Assembly: GCA_002279285.1 (NCBI GenBank)
Contig: NCBR01000097.1
Span: 1 to 13,396, forward strand
From: Acidobacteria bacterium 37-71-11
Lineage (GTDB): Bacteria; Acidobacteriota; Thermoanaerobaculia; Thermoanaerobaculales; Thermoanaerobaculaceae
DNA: 13,396 nucleotides
Direction of reading: 5' to 3'
In this document: in pieces, positions 5,771 through 13,072 of the stretch
Layout: the number at the start of each line of letters is the position of its first letter
How positions within the stretch are numbered: position 1 is the first letter of the stretch
Program-made: the position numbers and the translations under genes
Notes under the pieces: model-generated
Told to the model about the DNA's origin: nothing
The model's database searches: none
The model's input: the letters and a program-made list of their open reading frames with translations, nothing else

Positions 5771-5781
5771 GAGCGTACACT
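5753..5781 (+). promoter_or_regulatory. Probable promoter of the CarboxypepD_reg/TPR gene
   Basis: TTGCCT (5753-5758) and TACACT (5776-5781) are 17 bp apart. The -10 is identical to the one proposed for ssrA. Transcription would start near 5788, giving a leader of about 35 nt with the GGAGGG ribosome-binding site. Confidence 0.45.
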
Positions 5782-5823
5782 TTTGCGGGTGGGGTTCATC
5801 GCCCCGACCCGGAGGGTCACACC

Positions 5824-6750
5824 ATGAAAGCCACACGTCTTCTCGCCGGTGCGCTGCTGCTCGTCCCGACGTTTCTCTTCGCGCAGGCGGAGGGAAGGAT
5901 CAAGGGCGTCGTGACCGACACCAAGGGAACCCCGATCCCCGGCGCCAAGATCATCCTCACCTGCCCCGACATCACCAACTTCCACCGCGAGCTGACCGCC
6001 AACGACAAGGGCGGCTTTGCGACGCTGATCGTCGATGCAACGCGGGAGTATCTCTTCCACGTCGAGGCGCCGGGGTTCCAGCCGCAGGAGGCGATGAAAA
6101 AGCCGCTGATCGGCGGCCAGGCGCTCGAGGTTGATTTCGTTCTGACGAGCGTGCAGCAGCTCCAGGCCGAGGCGCAGCAGAAGGTTCTCGAGCAGCCCGG
6201 CCTCAAGGAGGCTCGCGAGGGCCAGGAGTTGCTGGACGAAGGCAAGCCTGCCGAAGCGCGCGCCAAGTTCGCAGCGGCGGTCGCGGCCAAGCCTGACCTC
6301 TACCTCGCGTGGCTGGCGATGGGCGACATCGACCAGAAGGCCGGAAAGAACGACGACGCCATCATGGCTGCGGAGAAGTGTCTCTCCTACAAGCCCGAAC
6401 TCCCGCAGTGCCTGGCGCTGGCGATGAACGCGACCCAGGCGAAGGGCGACAAGGCGGCGTTCGCGACATACGCCAAGCGCTACCAGGCGGCCAACCCCTC
6501 GGACCCGACGCTGTACTACAACGACGCCGTGGCCTACCTCAACAAGGGCGACGACGCCAAAGCCAGGCCACTGCTCGAGAAGGCGCTGACGGCCGACCCG
6601 AAGTACGCCGACGCGATGTTCCAGCTCGGCATGGTGTACTTCCGCAGCGGCGAGACGGCCAAGGCCAAGGAGCTGCTCGAGAAATTCATCGCGATCGCGC
6701 CCAACCACAAGGAAGCGCCATCGGCCAAGGAGATGCTGAAGTACATGTAG
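5824..6750 (+). CDS. Secreted CarboxypepD_reg-like / TPR repeat protein
   Basis: The 308-residue product has a signal peptide (1-20, cleavage near LFA-QA). A carboxypeptidase-regulatory-like beta-sandwich follows (about 23-112: GRIKGVVTDTKGTPIPGAKI, a GGFATLIVD strand and a FHVEAPGFQP strand). Residues about 130-308 are helical TPR repeats, seen in motifs such as YLAWLAMGDIDQKAGKNDDA, LYYNDAVAYLNKGDDAKARP and AMFQLGMVYFRSGETAKAKE. It is likely a periplasmic or envelope scaffold; partner and role are unknown. This domain pair is frequent in Acidobacteriota. The ATG at 5824 has GGAGGG 7 nt upstream. It is monocistronic and convergent to panD. Confidence 0.88.
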   Translation: MKATRLLAGALLLVPTFLFAQAEGRIKGVVTDTKGTPIPGAKIILTCPDITNFHRELTANDKGGFATLIVDATREYLFHVEAPGFQPQEAMKKPLIGGQALEVDFVLTSVQQLQAEAQQKVLEQPGLKEAREGQELLDEGKPAEARAKFAAAVAAKPDLYLAWLAMGDIDQKAGKNDDAIMAAEKCLSYKPELPQCLALAMNATQAKGDKAAFATYAKRYQAANPSDPTLYYNDAVAYLNKGDDAKARPLLEKALTADPKYADAMFQLGMVYFRSGETAKAKELLEKFIAIAPNHKEAPSAKEMLKYM

Positions 6751-6758
6751 ACGGGGGC

Positions 6759-6779
6759 CACAGCGCAGGGCACAGCGCA
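6759..6779. repeat. Short direct repeat after the TPR gene
   Basis: CACAGCGCA occurs at 6759-6767 and 6771-6779 with a 12-bp period, in a purine-rich stretch containing GGGCACAG. It resembles the AGGGCAC heptamers at 8986-9006 and may belong to the same simple-repeat class. Confidence 0.4.
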
Positions 6780-6792
6780 AGGGGCAAGAGGT

Positions 6793-6848
6793 GGAGGGTA
6801 GAGGGAAGCCGACGACCGTTCCGGTTCTGGGTCTTCCCTCTACCCTCT
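6793..6848. terminator. Long inverted repeat between convergent genes
   Basis: AGGGTAGAGGGAAG (6795-6808) is perfectly complementary to CTTCCCTCTACCCT (6833-6846), and GG/CT extends the stem to about 16 bp. The loop is 24 nt. It lies between the convergent TPR gene and panD, where a two-way terminator would be expected. The loop is long and no clean T tract follows. The right arm continues into a pyrimidine-rich run to 6881, so an intergenic repeat element is an alternative. Confidence 0.5.
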
Positions 6849-6872
6849 TCCCTTTCCCCCGTTTCCTTCCTC

Positions 6873-7256
6873 TCACTCCGGCAGGTCGAACGGCGACTGC
6901 AACCGGACCTCGGCGACCCGGTTGCGCCCGTCCACCAGCACCACGCGGGCGCGGTGGTGCGGGATGTCCTCGCGGTCGAGGTCGCAGTAGGCGGCGACGA
7001 TCACGAGGTCGCCGACCGTGGCCTTGTGCGCCGCGGCGCCGTTGATCCCGACCTCGCCGCCCCCGGCCTCCCCGGCGATGCAGTAGGTCGCAAAGCGCGT
7101 GCCGCGGGTGAGGTTGTAGACCTCCACCCGCTCCAGGGGAAGGATGTCGGCGGCGGTGAGGAGGTCGCGGTCGATGGTGATCGAGCCAAGGTAGTCGAGG
7201 TCACAGCGGGTGACGCGGGCGCGGTGGAGCTTGGCGCGCAGGAACGGGCGGAGCAT
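6873..7256 (-). CDS. panD: Aspartate 1-decarboxylase
   Basis: PanD makes beta-alanine from aspartate for pantothenate synthesis. It is made as a pro-enzyme that cleaves itself to create a pyruvoyl group. The cleavage site G24-S25 lies in DYLGSITID, exactly where the family has it. RVEVYNLTRGTRFATYCI and GINGAAAHKATVGDLVIV match the core barrel. The 127 residues are the standard length. The ATG at 7256 overlaps the panC stop (TGATG) and is preceded by GGAGGT within panC, so the two are translationally coupled. It is the last gene of the operon. Confidence 0.96.
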   Translation of the reverse strand: MLRPFLRAKLHRARVTRCDLDYLGSITIDRDLLTAADILPLERVEVYNLTRGTRFATYCIAGEAGGGEVGINGAAAHKATVGDLVIVAAYCDLDREDIPHHRARVVLVDGRNRVAEVRLQSPFDLPE

Positions 7257-8104
7257 CAGGGCACCTCCACGACTTCGTTGTCGATCAAACGGGTGCCCCC
7301 GACGTGGGCGGCGAGCGCCAACAACACGCGGTCGCCGGCGCGCTCGAACGGCTCCAGGGTGTCGGGATTCACCGCGGCGGCGTACTCGAGGCGGACCAGC
7401 GGCTCCCCGGCCACCTCGCCCGCGAGCAACGCCTCCAGCGCCGCGCCGCTTCGCTCCCCGGCCGCCACCGCCGCGGCCGCGCGCCGCAGCGCCCGGTGCA
7501 GGACGACGGCGGCCCGCCGCGCCTTCGGCGCGAGGTAGGCGTTGCGCGAGGAACGGGCGAGGCCGTCCTCCTCCCGCACCGTGGCGTGCACCTCGATCCG
7601 GACCGGGAAGTCGAGGTCGGCGGCCATCCGGCGGATCACCGCCGCCTGCTGCCAGTCCTTGGCGCCGAACACCGCGACGTGCGGTTGCACGATGTTGAAG
7701 AGCTTGGCAACGACGAGGGCGACGCCGCGGAAATGACCCGGCCGCTGTGCGCCGCACAACCCCGCGGTCAGCGCGGGCAGATCGATGACCGTGGCTGGAG
7801 GCCGTGGGAAGATCTCCTTCGCCGCCGGAGCGAAGAGTACGCTGGCGCCGGCCGCGGCAAGCTGGTCGCGGTCGCGCTCGAGGTCGCGCGGGTAGCGCTC
7901 GAAGTCCTCGCCGGGCGCGAACTGGGCCGGGTTGACGAACACGCTCGCCCACACCTCGTCGGCGAGCTCGCGGCCGCGGCGCACGAGCGCGAGGTGCCCG
8001 TCGTGGAGCGCGCCCATCGTCGGCACGAGCGCGACTCGAAGCCCGGTGCGGCCCGCCTCCTCCCGCCGTGCGCGGACGCCGGCAATCGTCGTGATCGTCA
8101 GCAT
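7256..8104 (-). CDS. panC: Pantothenate synthetase (pantoate--beta-alanine ligase)
   Basis: PanC joins pantoate and beta-alanine with ATP in the cytoplasm. The 282-residue product is of normal length and carries PTMGALHDGH (28-37, HIGH-type ATP-binding motif), FVNPAQF (56-62), the GAKDWQQ motif (147-153) and EDGLARSSRNAYL (179-191, KMSKS-like loop). The ATG at 8104 lies 1 nt after the panB stop, and its 3' end overlaps panD, giving a tightly coupled panB-panC-panD block. The frame is open upstream of 8104, but only as the antiparallel shadow of panB. Confidence 0.97.
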   Translation of the reverse strand: MLTITTIAGVRARREEAGRTGLRVALVPTMGALHDGHLALVRRGRELADEVWASVFVNPAQFAPGEDFERYPRDLERDRDQLAAAGASVLFAPAAKEIFPRPPATVIDLPALTAGLCGAQRPGHFRGVALVVAKLFNIVQPHVAVFGAKDWQQAAVIRRMAADLDFPVRIEVHATVREEDGLARSSRNAYLAPKARRAAVVLHRALRRAAAAVAAGERSGAALEALLAGEVAGEPLVRLEYAAAVNPDTLEPFERAGDRVLLALAAHVGGTRLIDNEVVEVP

Positions 8105-8105
8105 T

Positions 8106-9020
8106 TCAATCGTCCCCCAGGTGCTTCGCGAGCGCCGCGGCCAGGCCGGGCGGGCTCGGGTAGGTTTCGTCCGGCGCGGGGTAACGACCCGCCCGCACGT
8201 CCCCGGCGAACGCCGCGATCGCATCGCGGACTACCCGCCCGAGATCGGCGTAGCGCCGGACGAAACGCGGCGCGGGCGCGTCCGACAGCCCAAGAAGGTC
8301 GGCCAGCACCAGCACCTGGCCGTCGCACGCCGGCCCGGCGCCGATCCCGATCGTCGGGATCCCCACGCGACGGGTGACCGCCGCCGCGAGCGGCGCCGGG
8401 ATCGCTTCGAGCACGAGCAGGAACGCCCCGGCGCGCTCGAGCGCGCGCGCCTGCTCGACGAGGCGGAGCGCCTCCTCGACCCCGCGCCCCTGGACGCGGT
8501 AGCCGCCCAGGCGGTGCACCGCCTGTGGCGTGAGGCCGAGGTGGCCCATGACCGGGATGCCGGCGGCGGTGATCGCGGCCGTCTCGTCGCAACGCGGCCC
8601 CTCCAGCTTGACCGCCCGGGCACCGCCCTCGGCGACCAGCCGGCACGCGCTGCGCACCGCGTCCGCCACGCTCGCCTGGTAGCTGCCGAACGGCATGTCG
8701 GCGACGAGCAGGGCGCGCTTGGCGCCGGCGGCGGCCGCGCGCGTGTGGTGGATCATCTCGTCGAGCGTGACCGAGAGCGTGTCGGGGCGGCCGAGGGCGG
8801 CCATGCCGAGCGAGTCGCCGACGAGGACGATGTCCACGCCGGCCAGGTCGGCCAGGCGCGCCGACGGCTCGTCGACGGCGGTGACCATGACGAGTCGGCG
8901 CGTCCCCTTCGAGGCTCGAATCTCGGGCGCCGTCACGACCTCCGCAGCGGCTTCGGATTGTGAGCGCTCGGGTTTGCGAACTCCGGTGCCCTGTGCCCTG
9001 TGCCCTGTCTTTTTCTCCAT
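8106..9020 (-). CDS. panB: 3-methyl-2-oxobutanoate hydroxymethyltransferase
   Basis: PanB makes ketopantoate, the first committed step to pantothenate. Family motifs are VGDSLGMAALG (metal ligand D69), VADMPFGSY (D108), AVKLEG (E140), MGHLGLTPQ and LEAIP (E205), numbered from 9020. The usual TAYD near the N-terminus reads TAVD here. The start is uncertain. The ATG at 9020 has a GGGGGG stretch just upstream, but the first 28 residues are partly encoded by the tandem AGGGCAC repeat and have no counterpart in PanB. A GTG at 8936 would give a conventional N-terminus, though its GGAGG is very close. The gene opens the pan block, 124 bp after the kinase gene. Confidence 0.93.
   Translation of the reverse strand: MEKKTGHRAQGTGVRKPERSQSEAAAEVVTAPEIRASKGTRRLVMVTAVDEPSARLADLAGVDIVLVGDSLGMAALGRPDTLSVTLDEMIHHTRAAAAGAKRALLVADMPFGSYQASVADAVRSACRLVAEGGARAVKLEGPRCDETAAITAAGIPVMGHLGLTPQAVHRLGGYRVQGRGVEEALRLVEQARALERAGAFLLVLEAIPAPLAAAVTRRVGIPTIGIGAGPACDGQVLVLADLLGLSDAPAPRFVRRYADLGRVVRDAIAAFAGDVRAGRYPAPDETYPSPPGLAAALAKHLGDD
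8986..9006 (-). repeat. Three tandem AGGGCAC heptamers
   Basis: On the plus strand GTGCCCT occurs three times in a row, followed by GTC and a T run. Such heptamers are typically intergenic in some Acidobacteriota-like genomes (recollection, not checked). Here they fall at the very start of the longest panB frame and cast doubt on the first start codon. Confidence 0.7.
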
Positions 9021-9144
9021 CGGTCCCCCCGGGCCGACGGATCCGGATGGAGCGCGGTCGCCGTCCCGCCTCCTGCGGGATCGGCGCCTGCCCCGTCTGC
9101 GTGGCGGGCTAGGCTTCCGCGTGGCCCGTCTCGGTCCTCGTGCT

Positions 9145-9795
9145 CTAGCCGGATCCGAGCGGTACGTACACCTGCGTCCCCTGTCGGGTACGCGCGATCT
9201 GTTCGACGAGGTTCTCGAAGTCCTCCGTCTTGTTGACGAAGTCGATCTCGTCGGTGTTGACGACCAACAGCGGCGTCTCGGAGTAGCGGAAGAAGAACGC
9301 GTTGTACGCTTCCTTGAGGCGCACGATGTAATTGGGGTCCATGTTGCGCTCGAAATCGCGGCCGCGCATGCGGATCCTGCGCAGGCACGTCTCCACGCCC
9401 GCCTCCAGGTAGATGACCAGGTCGGGCTTCGGCAGGCGGGCCGTGAGCAGGCGGTAGAGCCGGTCGTAGAGCCGGAACTCCTCGTCGTCGAGGTTCATGC
9501 GCGCGAAGATCCGGTCCTTCGGCATGGTGTAGTCGGCCACCACCAGGCGGGTGAAGAGGTCCATCTGCGCGACCTCGAGGTGTTGCTGGTGGCGGGAGAG
9601 GAGGAAGAACAGCTGCACCTGGAACGCCGCCCCCTCCTTGCCGCGGTAGAACGGCTCGAGAAACGGGTTGGCGACGTCCTCGAGGATCTTGACGCCTTCG
9701 AACCGGGACGCCAGCAGATCGACGAGCGAGGTCTTCCCCACGCCGATCGGGCCCTCGACGGCGATGTGGCGGGCGGCGAGTGTCGTGACGCTCAT
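9145..9795 (-). CDS. Deoxynucleoside kinase family protein
   Basis: The family phosphorylates deoxynucleosides for salvage (dAdo, dGuo or dCyd in bacterial members). The 216-residue product shows the P-loop GPIGVGKT (15-22), the acidic substrate-site pair ED (39-40), the VADYTMPKDRIFA segment (86-98, equivalent to the DRS region) and an arginine-rich lid RRIRMRGRDFER (139-150). Substrate specificity cannot be read from sequence. The ATG at 9795 overlaps the prenyltransferase stop (ATGA). The gene is followed by a 124-bp gap before panB, with a small hairpin (TCCCGC/GCGGGA) but no clear terminator. In many genomes such kinases sit next to folK and pan genes; folK is absent here. Confidence 0.88.
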   Translation of the reverse strand: MSVTTLAARHIAVEGPIGVGKTSLVDLLASRFEGVKILEDVANPFLEPFYRGKEGAAFQVQLFFLLSRHQQHLEVAQMDLFTRLVVADYTMPKDRIFARMNLDDEEFRLYDRLYRLLTARLPKPDLVIYLEAGVETCLRRIRMRGRDFERNMDPNYIVRLKEAYNAFFFRYSETPLLVVNTDEIDFVNKTEDFENLVEQIARTRQGTQVYVPLGSG

Positions 9796-10652
9796 GCGCG
9801 GACCATCATATCAAGGAGGTAGAGCGCGAACATCAGCAGTGCGAGGACGCCGTTGGCGGTGAAGAACGCGGTATTGAGACGCTGCAGCCGGCCCGGACCG
9901 ACCAGGGTGTGCTGCCACGCCAACAAGACGGCCGCGGCCGCCGTCCCGGCCCACAGCCCCCACCCGCCCATGCACCAGGCGAACGCGGCGAACCCTGCGG
10001 CCGCGACGACGTGCAGCGCGCGCGCCACGGCGATGGCGCGCCCTGGACCGAGGCGGGCGGGGAGCGAGTGCAGGCCGGCGGCCCGGTCGAACGGCTCGTC
10101 GGGCAGCGAGTAGAGCACGTCGAAGCCCGCGACCCAGGCCGTCACGGCGACCGCGAGCACGAGCGGCGGCACCGCGAACGACCCACGCACGGCGAGCCAC
10201 GCCCCGACCGGCGCGATCCCGAGCCCGAGGCCGAGCCAGAGGTGCGACAGCCTCGTGAACCGCTTGCTGTAGGAATAGGCGAGCACCCAGGCGAGCGCGA
10301 CGGGCGCGAGCGCGAGGCACAGGGGGTTGAGCCGCCACGTGGCAATCCCCAGCGCGGCCGCACCCAGCGCCACCAGCGCCCAGGCGAACGGGCGCCCGAC
10401 GCGCCCGGCGGGGAGGGCGCGCCCCGCGGTGCGCGGGTTGCCGGCATCGACGCGCTGGTCGGCGAGGCGGTTGAACGCCATCGCCGCGGTGCGCGCCCCG
10501 GCCATCGCGAGCAGGATCCACCCCAGCACCGGCCAGGGCGGAAGCCCGTTCGCTGCGGCGATCGCGGCAATCAGCGCGAACGGCAGGGCGAAGGCGGTGT
10601 GGGCGAACTTGACGAGGTCCGCCGCCTCACGCACGGCGGCGACAGGCCTCAC
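9792..10652 (-). CDS. ubiA: UbiA-family polyprenyltransferase (probably menaquinone pathway, MqnP-like)
   Basis: Members attach a polyprenyl chain to an aromatic acid in the membrane. The 286-residue product is very hydrophobic with about eight or nine membrane segments. Both Mg-diphosphate motifs are present: NRLADQRVD (N61, D65, D69) and DVLYSLPDEPFD (D178, D185, D189). MAFNRLADQRVDAGNPRTAGR and NTAFFTANGV resemble the UbiA subgroup linked to the futalosine route (MqnP) more than classical UbiA, so a menaquinone role is likely but inferred. The GTG start at 10652 overlaps the ubiX stop (GTGA), which fixes the start well. The 3' end overlaps the kinase start. Confidence 0.92.
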   Translation of the reverse strand: MRPVAAVREAADLVKFAHTAFALPFALIAAIAAANGLPPWPVLGWILLAMAGARTAAMAFNRLADQRVDAGNPRTAGRALPAGRVGRPFAWALVALGAAALGIATWRLNPLCLALAPVALAWVLAYSYSKRFTRLSHLWLGLGLGIAPVGAWLAVRGSFAVPPLVLAVAVTAWVAGFDVLYSLPDEPFDRAAGLHSLPARLGPGRAIAVARALHVVAAAGFAAFAWCMGGWGLWAGTAAAAVLLAWQHTLVGPGRLQRLNTAFFTANGVLALLMFALYLLDMMVRA

Positions 10653-11260
10653 GGCGCGGCCCGCCAGCGCAGGTCGGGGCGGTCAACCGGCAGGCCGAGA
10701 AGGTCGAAGAGGCGCATGCAGTAGTGGTCAACGAAACGGCCCATCTCGTCGCCGCCCAGGTAAAACGCGGGGATCGGCGGCACCACGACCGCGCCGGCGC
10801 GCGTGAGCGTGAGGAGGGCCTCGAGGTGGATCGCCGACAGGGGGCTCTCGCGAAAGCCGAGGAGCAGCGGCCAGCGCTGCTTGAGGGCGATGTCCCCGAG
10901 GCGCTGGCCGAGGCCGCGCGAGACCCCGGCGGCGAGCGAGCAGGCGGTGGCGGCCGAACACGGCAACACCACGACGCCGCGCAGCAGGTGCGAGCCTGAC
11001 GCCACCGGCGCCGCCAGGTCGGCCTCCGCCCAGGTCCTCAGCTTGGCCCGGCCCGCGGGGCTCACCGCCAGGCCGGCGGCGAAGCCGTGCGGCGTCGCGC
11101 GCTCCTTGCCGAGCTCCTGCGCGATGACGAGCCTGGCCCCGTCGGAGAGGACGACGTGGAGCGCGCCGACGTCCGGGTGTTCGGCGGCTCGCTCGGCGAA
11201 CGCCGCCGCGAGGCGCGAACCGCTGGCGCCGGTGACCACGAGTCCAAGCTCACACCCCAC
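10649..11260 (-). CDS. ubiX: UbiX-family flavin prenyltransferase
   Basis: UbiX prenylates FMN to make the cofactor of UbiD-type decarboxylases used in quinone synthesis. The product (203 residues from the GTG at 11260) has the flavin loop VTGASGS (9-15), VVLPCSAATACSLAAGVS (97-114), the phosphate-binding FRESPLSAIHL (136-146) and the C-terminal PPIPAFY. The GTG at 11260 has GGAGG spaced 5 nt upstream and starts just before the first strand. The frame is open to 11362, but that part overlaps the acetyltransferase gene. It overlaps that gene by 11 bp and the prenyltransferase gene by 4 bp. No ubiD partner is in the window. Confidence 0.93.
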   Translation of the reverse strand: MGCELGLVVTGASGSRLAAAFAERAAEHPDVGALHVVLSDGARLVIAQELGKERATPHGFAAGLAVSPAGRAKLRTWAEADLAAPVASGSHLLRGVVVLPCSAATACSLAAGVSRGLGQRLGDIALKQRWPLLLGFRESPLSAIHLEALLTLTRAGAVVVPPIPAFYLGGDEMGRFVDHYCMRLFDLLGLPVDRPDLRWRAAP

Positions 11261-11798
11261 ACGCACCTCCGAGGCGGCGGAGCATCTCCTGCCGCCAGCA
11301 GCCGTCTTCCCAAAAACGCCGCGACACGGCGAAACCCTCCCGCCGGTACAGTCCAACCGCACCGCGGTTGGCCCGATCCACCTCGAGGGCGAGCCAGCGG
11401 GCCGACGCCGCGCGGGCGCGGGCGATCGCGTCGCGCACGAGGGCGTGCCCGAGACCCCGCCGGCGCCACTCCGGAGCGACGGCGATCGAGGCGAGGCAGG
11501 CGCGCGGCAGGTCGGGAATCAGCACGCTGGCGGCGGCGATCGCCCCGTCGCGCTCGATGACGATGGTGGCCCACTCCGGCACCGTCACCGCCTCCCGCCA
11601 CGCCCTCGCCGACCACGCCCTGCGCCCGAAGCAGGCCCGGTCGAGTGCGACCAGGGCGGCCAGGTCCGAGGGCCGGGCGCGGCGTCCGACGGCGGCCGTC
11701 CGGGTGCCGGGTTCATCGGCAGGTGTGAGGAAGTTCTGACATGCCACGGCGCAGCGCTCCGCGAGGCTTCCGCTCCGACTGACAGCAAAGCTTACCAT
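11250..11798 (-). CDS. GNAT-family N-acetyltransferase (RimI-like)
   Basis: The 182-residue product has the GNAT core: an ARPSDLAALVALDRACF N-terminal helix, the LASIAVAPEWRRRGLGHAL acetyl-CoA motif (102-120, with RRRGLG at 112-117) and LEVDRANRGAVGLYRREGF (138-156), as in RimI-type ribosomal-protein acetyltransferases. The N-terminal 38 residues are outside the domain, so the true start may be further in. The ATG at 11798 does have GAGAGAG 8 nt upstream. It is the first gene of the seven-gene minus-strand series and overlaps ubiX. Substrate is unknown. Confidence 0.82.
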   Translation of the reverse strand: MVSFAVSRSGSLAERCAVACQNFLTPADEPGTRTAAVGRRARPSDLAALVALDRACFGRRAWSARAWREAVTVPEWATIVIERDGAIAAASVLIPDLPRACLASIAVAPEWRRRGLGHALVRDAIARARAASARWLALEVDRANRGAVGLYRREGFAVSRRFWEDGCWRQEMLRRLGGACGV

Positions 11799-12019
11799 CC
11801 GGGTTCTCTCTCCGGTCCTCCTCTGAGCTACTTAAAACATTGGAAAAACTGCAGTTACACCTCAATCAGGGGCCTGGCACGCGGTTCGCGTTGGGCGGGG
11901 CCGGAGGTGACCGATGAGCCACGGACCTTAGCGGACAGCCGGCGGCGCAGCGGCGGGCACGCACGAGAACCCGCGAACGACCATCAACCCGGCAGCACGA
12001 ACGAGAAGGGAGATCGACG
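11799..12019. other. Divergent intergenic region (rimI-like / comEA)
   Basis: The 221 bp between the divergent genes must hold promoters for both. A relatively AT-rich patch (about 11830-11870, containing TTAAAACATTGGAAAAACTG) stands out from the GC-rich surroundings and is the best promoter candidate region. I could not fix convincing -35/-10 pairs on either strand and saw no known riboswitch. Confidence 0.5.
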
Positions 12020-12364
12020 ATGACGTCCAGGACTCTGATGTGCATGACGCTGGCGGCCGCGCTGGCCACCGGCGTGCTGGCGGCGACCCCGGCTGCGGGG
12101 CCGAAGGTGAACATCAACACGGCCACGGTGCAGCAGCTCCAGCTCCTCCCGCGGGTCGGGCCGGCGCTGGCGCAGCGGATCGTGGAGTTCCGCACCGCCA
12201 ACGGCCCGTTCAAGGCGCCGGAAGAACTCGCCCGGGTGAAGGGGATCGGCGAGAAGAGCTTTGCCCGCCTGCAGCCGTACCTCACCACTGGCGGCGCCAC
12301 GACGCTCACCGAGAAGGTGCGCTCGCCGCGGGCCGCCAAGCCGGCGGTCAAGGCGCAGCGCTGA
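12020..12364 (+). CDS. comEA: ComEA-type helix-hairpin-helix DNA-binding protein
   Basis: ComEA-like proteins bind DNA in the periplasm and pull it in during natural transformation. The 114-residue product has a signal peptide (hydrophobic 6-22, cleavage near AATPAA). VNINTATVQQLQLLPRVG (30-47) follows, the standard ComEA opening, with two hairpins LPRVGPALA (43-51) and VKGIGEKSF (73-81). The tail is basic and Ala/Pro-rich. The ATG at 12020 has AAGGGAG 7 nt upstream. It is followed by a pseudopilin gene, which fits a DNA-uptake or type IV pilus context. The short secreted form could also be a generic helix-hairpin-helix protein. Confidence 0.88.
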   Translation: MTSRTLMCMTLAAALATGVLAATPAAGPKVNINTATVQQLQLLPRVGPALAQRIVEFRTANGPFKAPEELARVKGIGEKSFARLQPYLTTGGATTLTEKVRSPRAAKPAVKAQR

Positions 12365-12422
12365 AGCGAAGACACGAGGTGAAGACCAACTGAGACCAAC
12401 AAACAGAGATGGCGTGGACGGT

Positions 12423-12447
12423 CGGGGGCGGCCCCAAGCCGCCCCCG
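12423..12447 (+). terminator. Strong GC hairpin between comEA and pseudopilin gene
   Basis: CGGGGGCGGC pairs perfectly with GCCGCCCCCG (10 bp) around a CCCAA loop. It lies 58 nt after comEA and 16 nt before the next ATG, with no T tract. It could be a partial terminator, an mRNA stabiliser, or a structure close to the pseudopilin ribosome-binding site. Confidence 0.4.
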
Positions 12448-12463
12448 GTTCACGGGAGGGGCG

Positions 12464-13057
12464 ATGACGACACGGCGGGGGTTCTCGCTGATCGAGACGA
12501 TGGCGGCGCTCGCGCTCGTCGCGCTGGTGGCCGCCCTGGTGCTGCCCGACTTCACCGAGGTGCGCCGCAGGACCGATCTGGTGCGCTTGGCGCGGCAGAT
12601 CGCGGCCGACGCCCTGCGCTGCCGCATCGAGGCGCTCACGAGCGGCCGCAACGTGGGCCTCGTGTTCTGCGAGCTGGACGGGCTGGCGTACTACGTGATG
12701 GTCGCGGACGGCGACAACGACGGCGTCTCGCGCGCGGACTTCGTGCGCGGCGTCGACAAGGCGCTGGGACCGAAGGTGTGGGTGCACTTCATGAGCGGCG
12801 CCACGCACCTGGGGGTGCCGTCCCGTTGGGGAGTGCCAGACCCCAGCGGCGGCGGCACGCTCGACGAGCGCGGCGTGCGGGTCGGCGCCAGCAACATCAT
12901 GAGCTTCGCGCACGCCGGCGGCGCCACGCCGTCGAGCGTGTACTTCAACGACGGCCGCGAGCGGGTCCTCGCGGTGCGCGTGCACGGTGGGCTCGGCCGC
13001 GTGCGGGCGCTGCTGTGGCGTCAGGGCGGAGGGGAGTGGCGGGAGGTCCCGCTGTGA
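12464..13057 (+). CDS. GspH/FimT-type pseudopilin
   Basis: The 197-residue product has a prepilin signal: RRG^FSLIETM, cleaved after G6 by a PilD-type peptidase, with E at mature position 5. A hydrophobic helix follows (about 13-28). The rest is the globular GspH/FimT domain. It contains DGDNDGVSRADF (82-93), an Asp-rich turn that resembles a calcium-binding loop and is frequent in such minor pilins. The protein would prime type IV pili or a type II secretion pseudopilus in the inner membrane. The ATG at 12464 is preceded by GGGAGGGG. The neighbour comEA suggests a role in DNA uptake, but no other pilus genes are in view. Confidence 0.87.
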   Translation: MTTRRGFSLIETMAALALVALVAALVLPDFTEVRRRTDLVRLARQIAADALRCRIEALTSGRNVGLVFCELDGLAYYVMVADGDNDGVSRADFVRGVDKALGPKVWVHFMSGATHLGVPSRWGVPDPSGGGTLDERGVRVGASNIMSFAHAGGATPSSVYFNDGRERVLAVRVHGGLGRVRALLWRQGGGEWREVPL

Positions 13058-13072
13058 CCGGACGCCGCGCCG

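Noticed and set aside
5161..5820. Upstream in-frame extension of the TPR protein
   Set aside because: It runs across the tmRNA and cutA genes in another frame. The signal peptide and ribosome-binding site at 5824 fix the start.
9054..9100. Hairpin TCCCGC/GCGGGA between the kinase gene and panB as a terminator
   Set aside because: Only a 6-bp stem with no T tract; not enough to split the operon.
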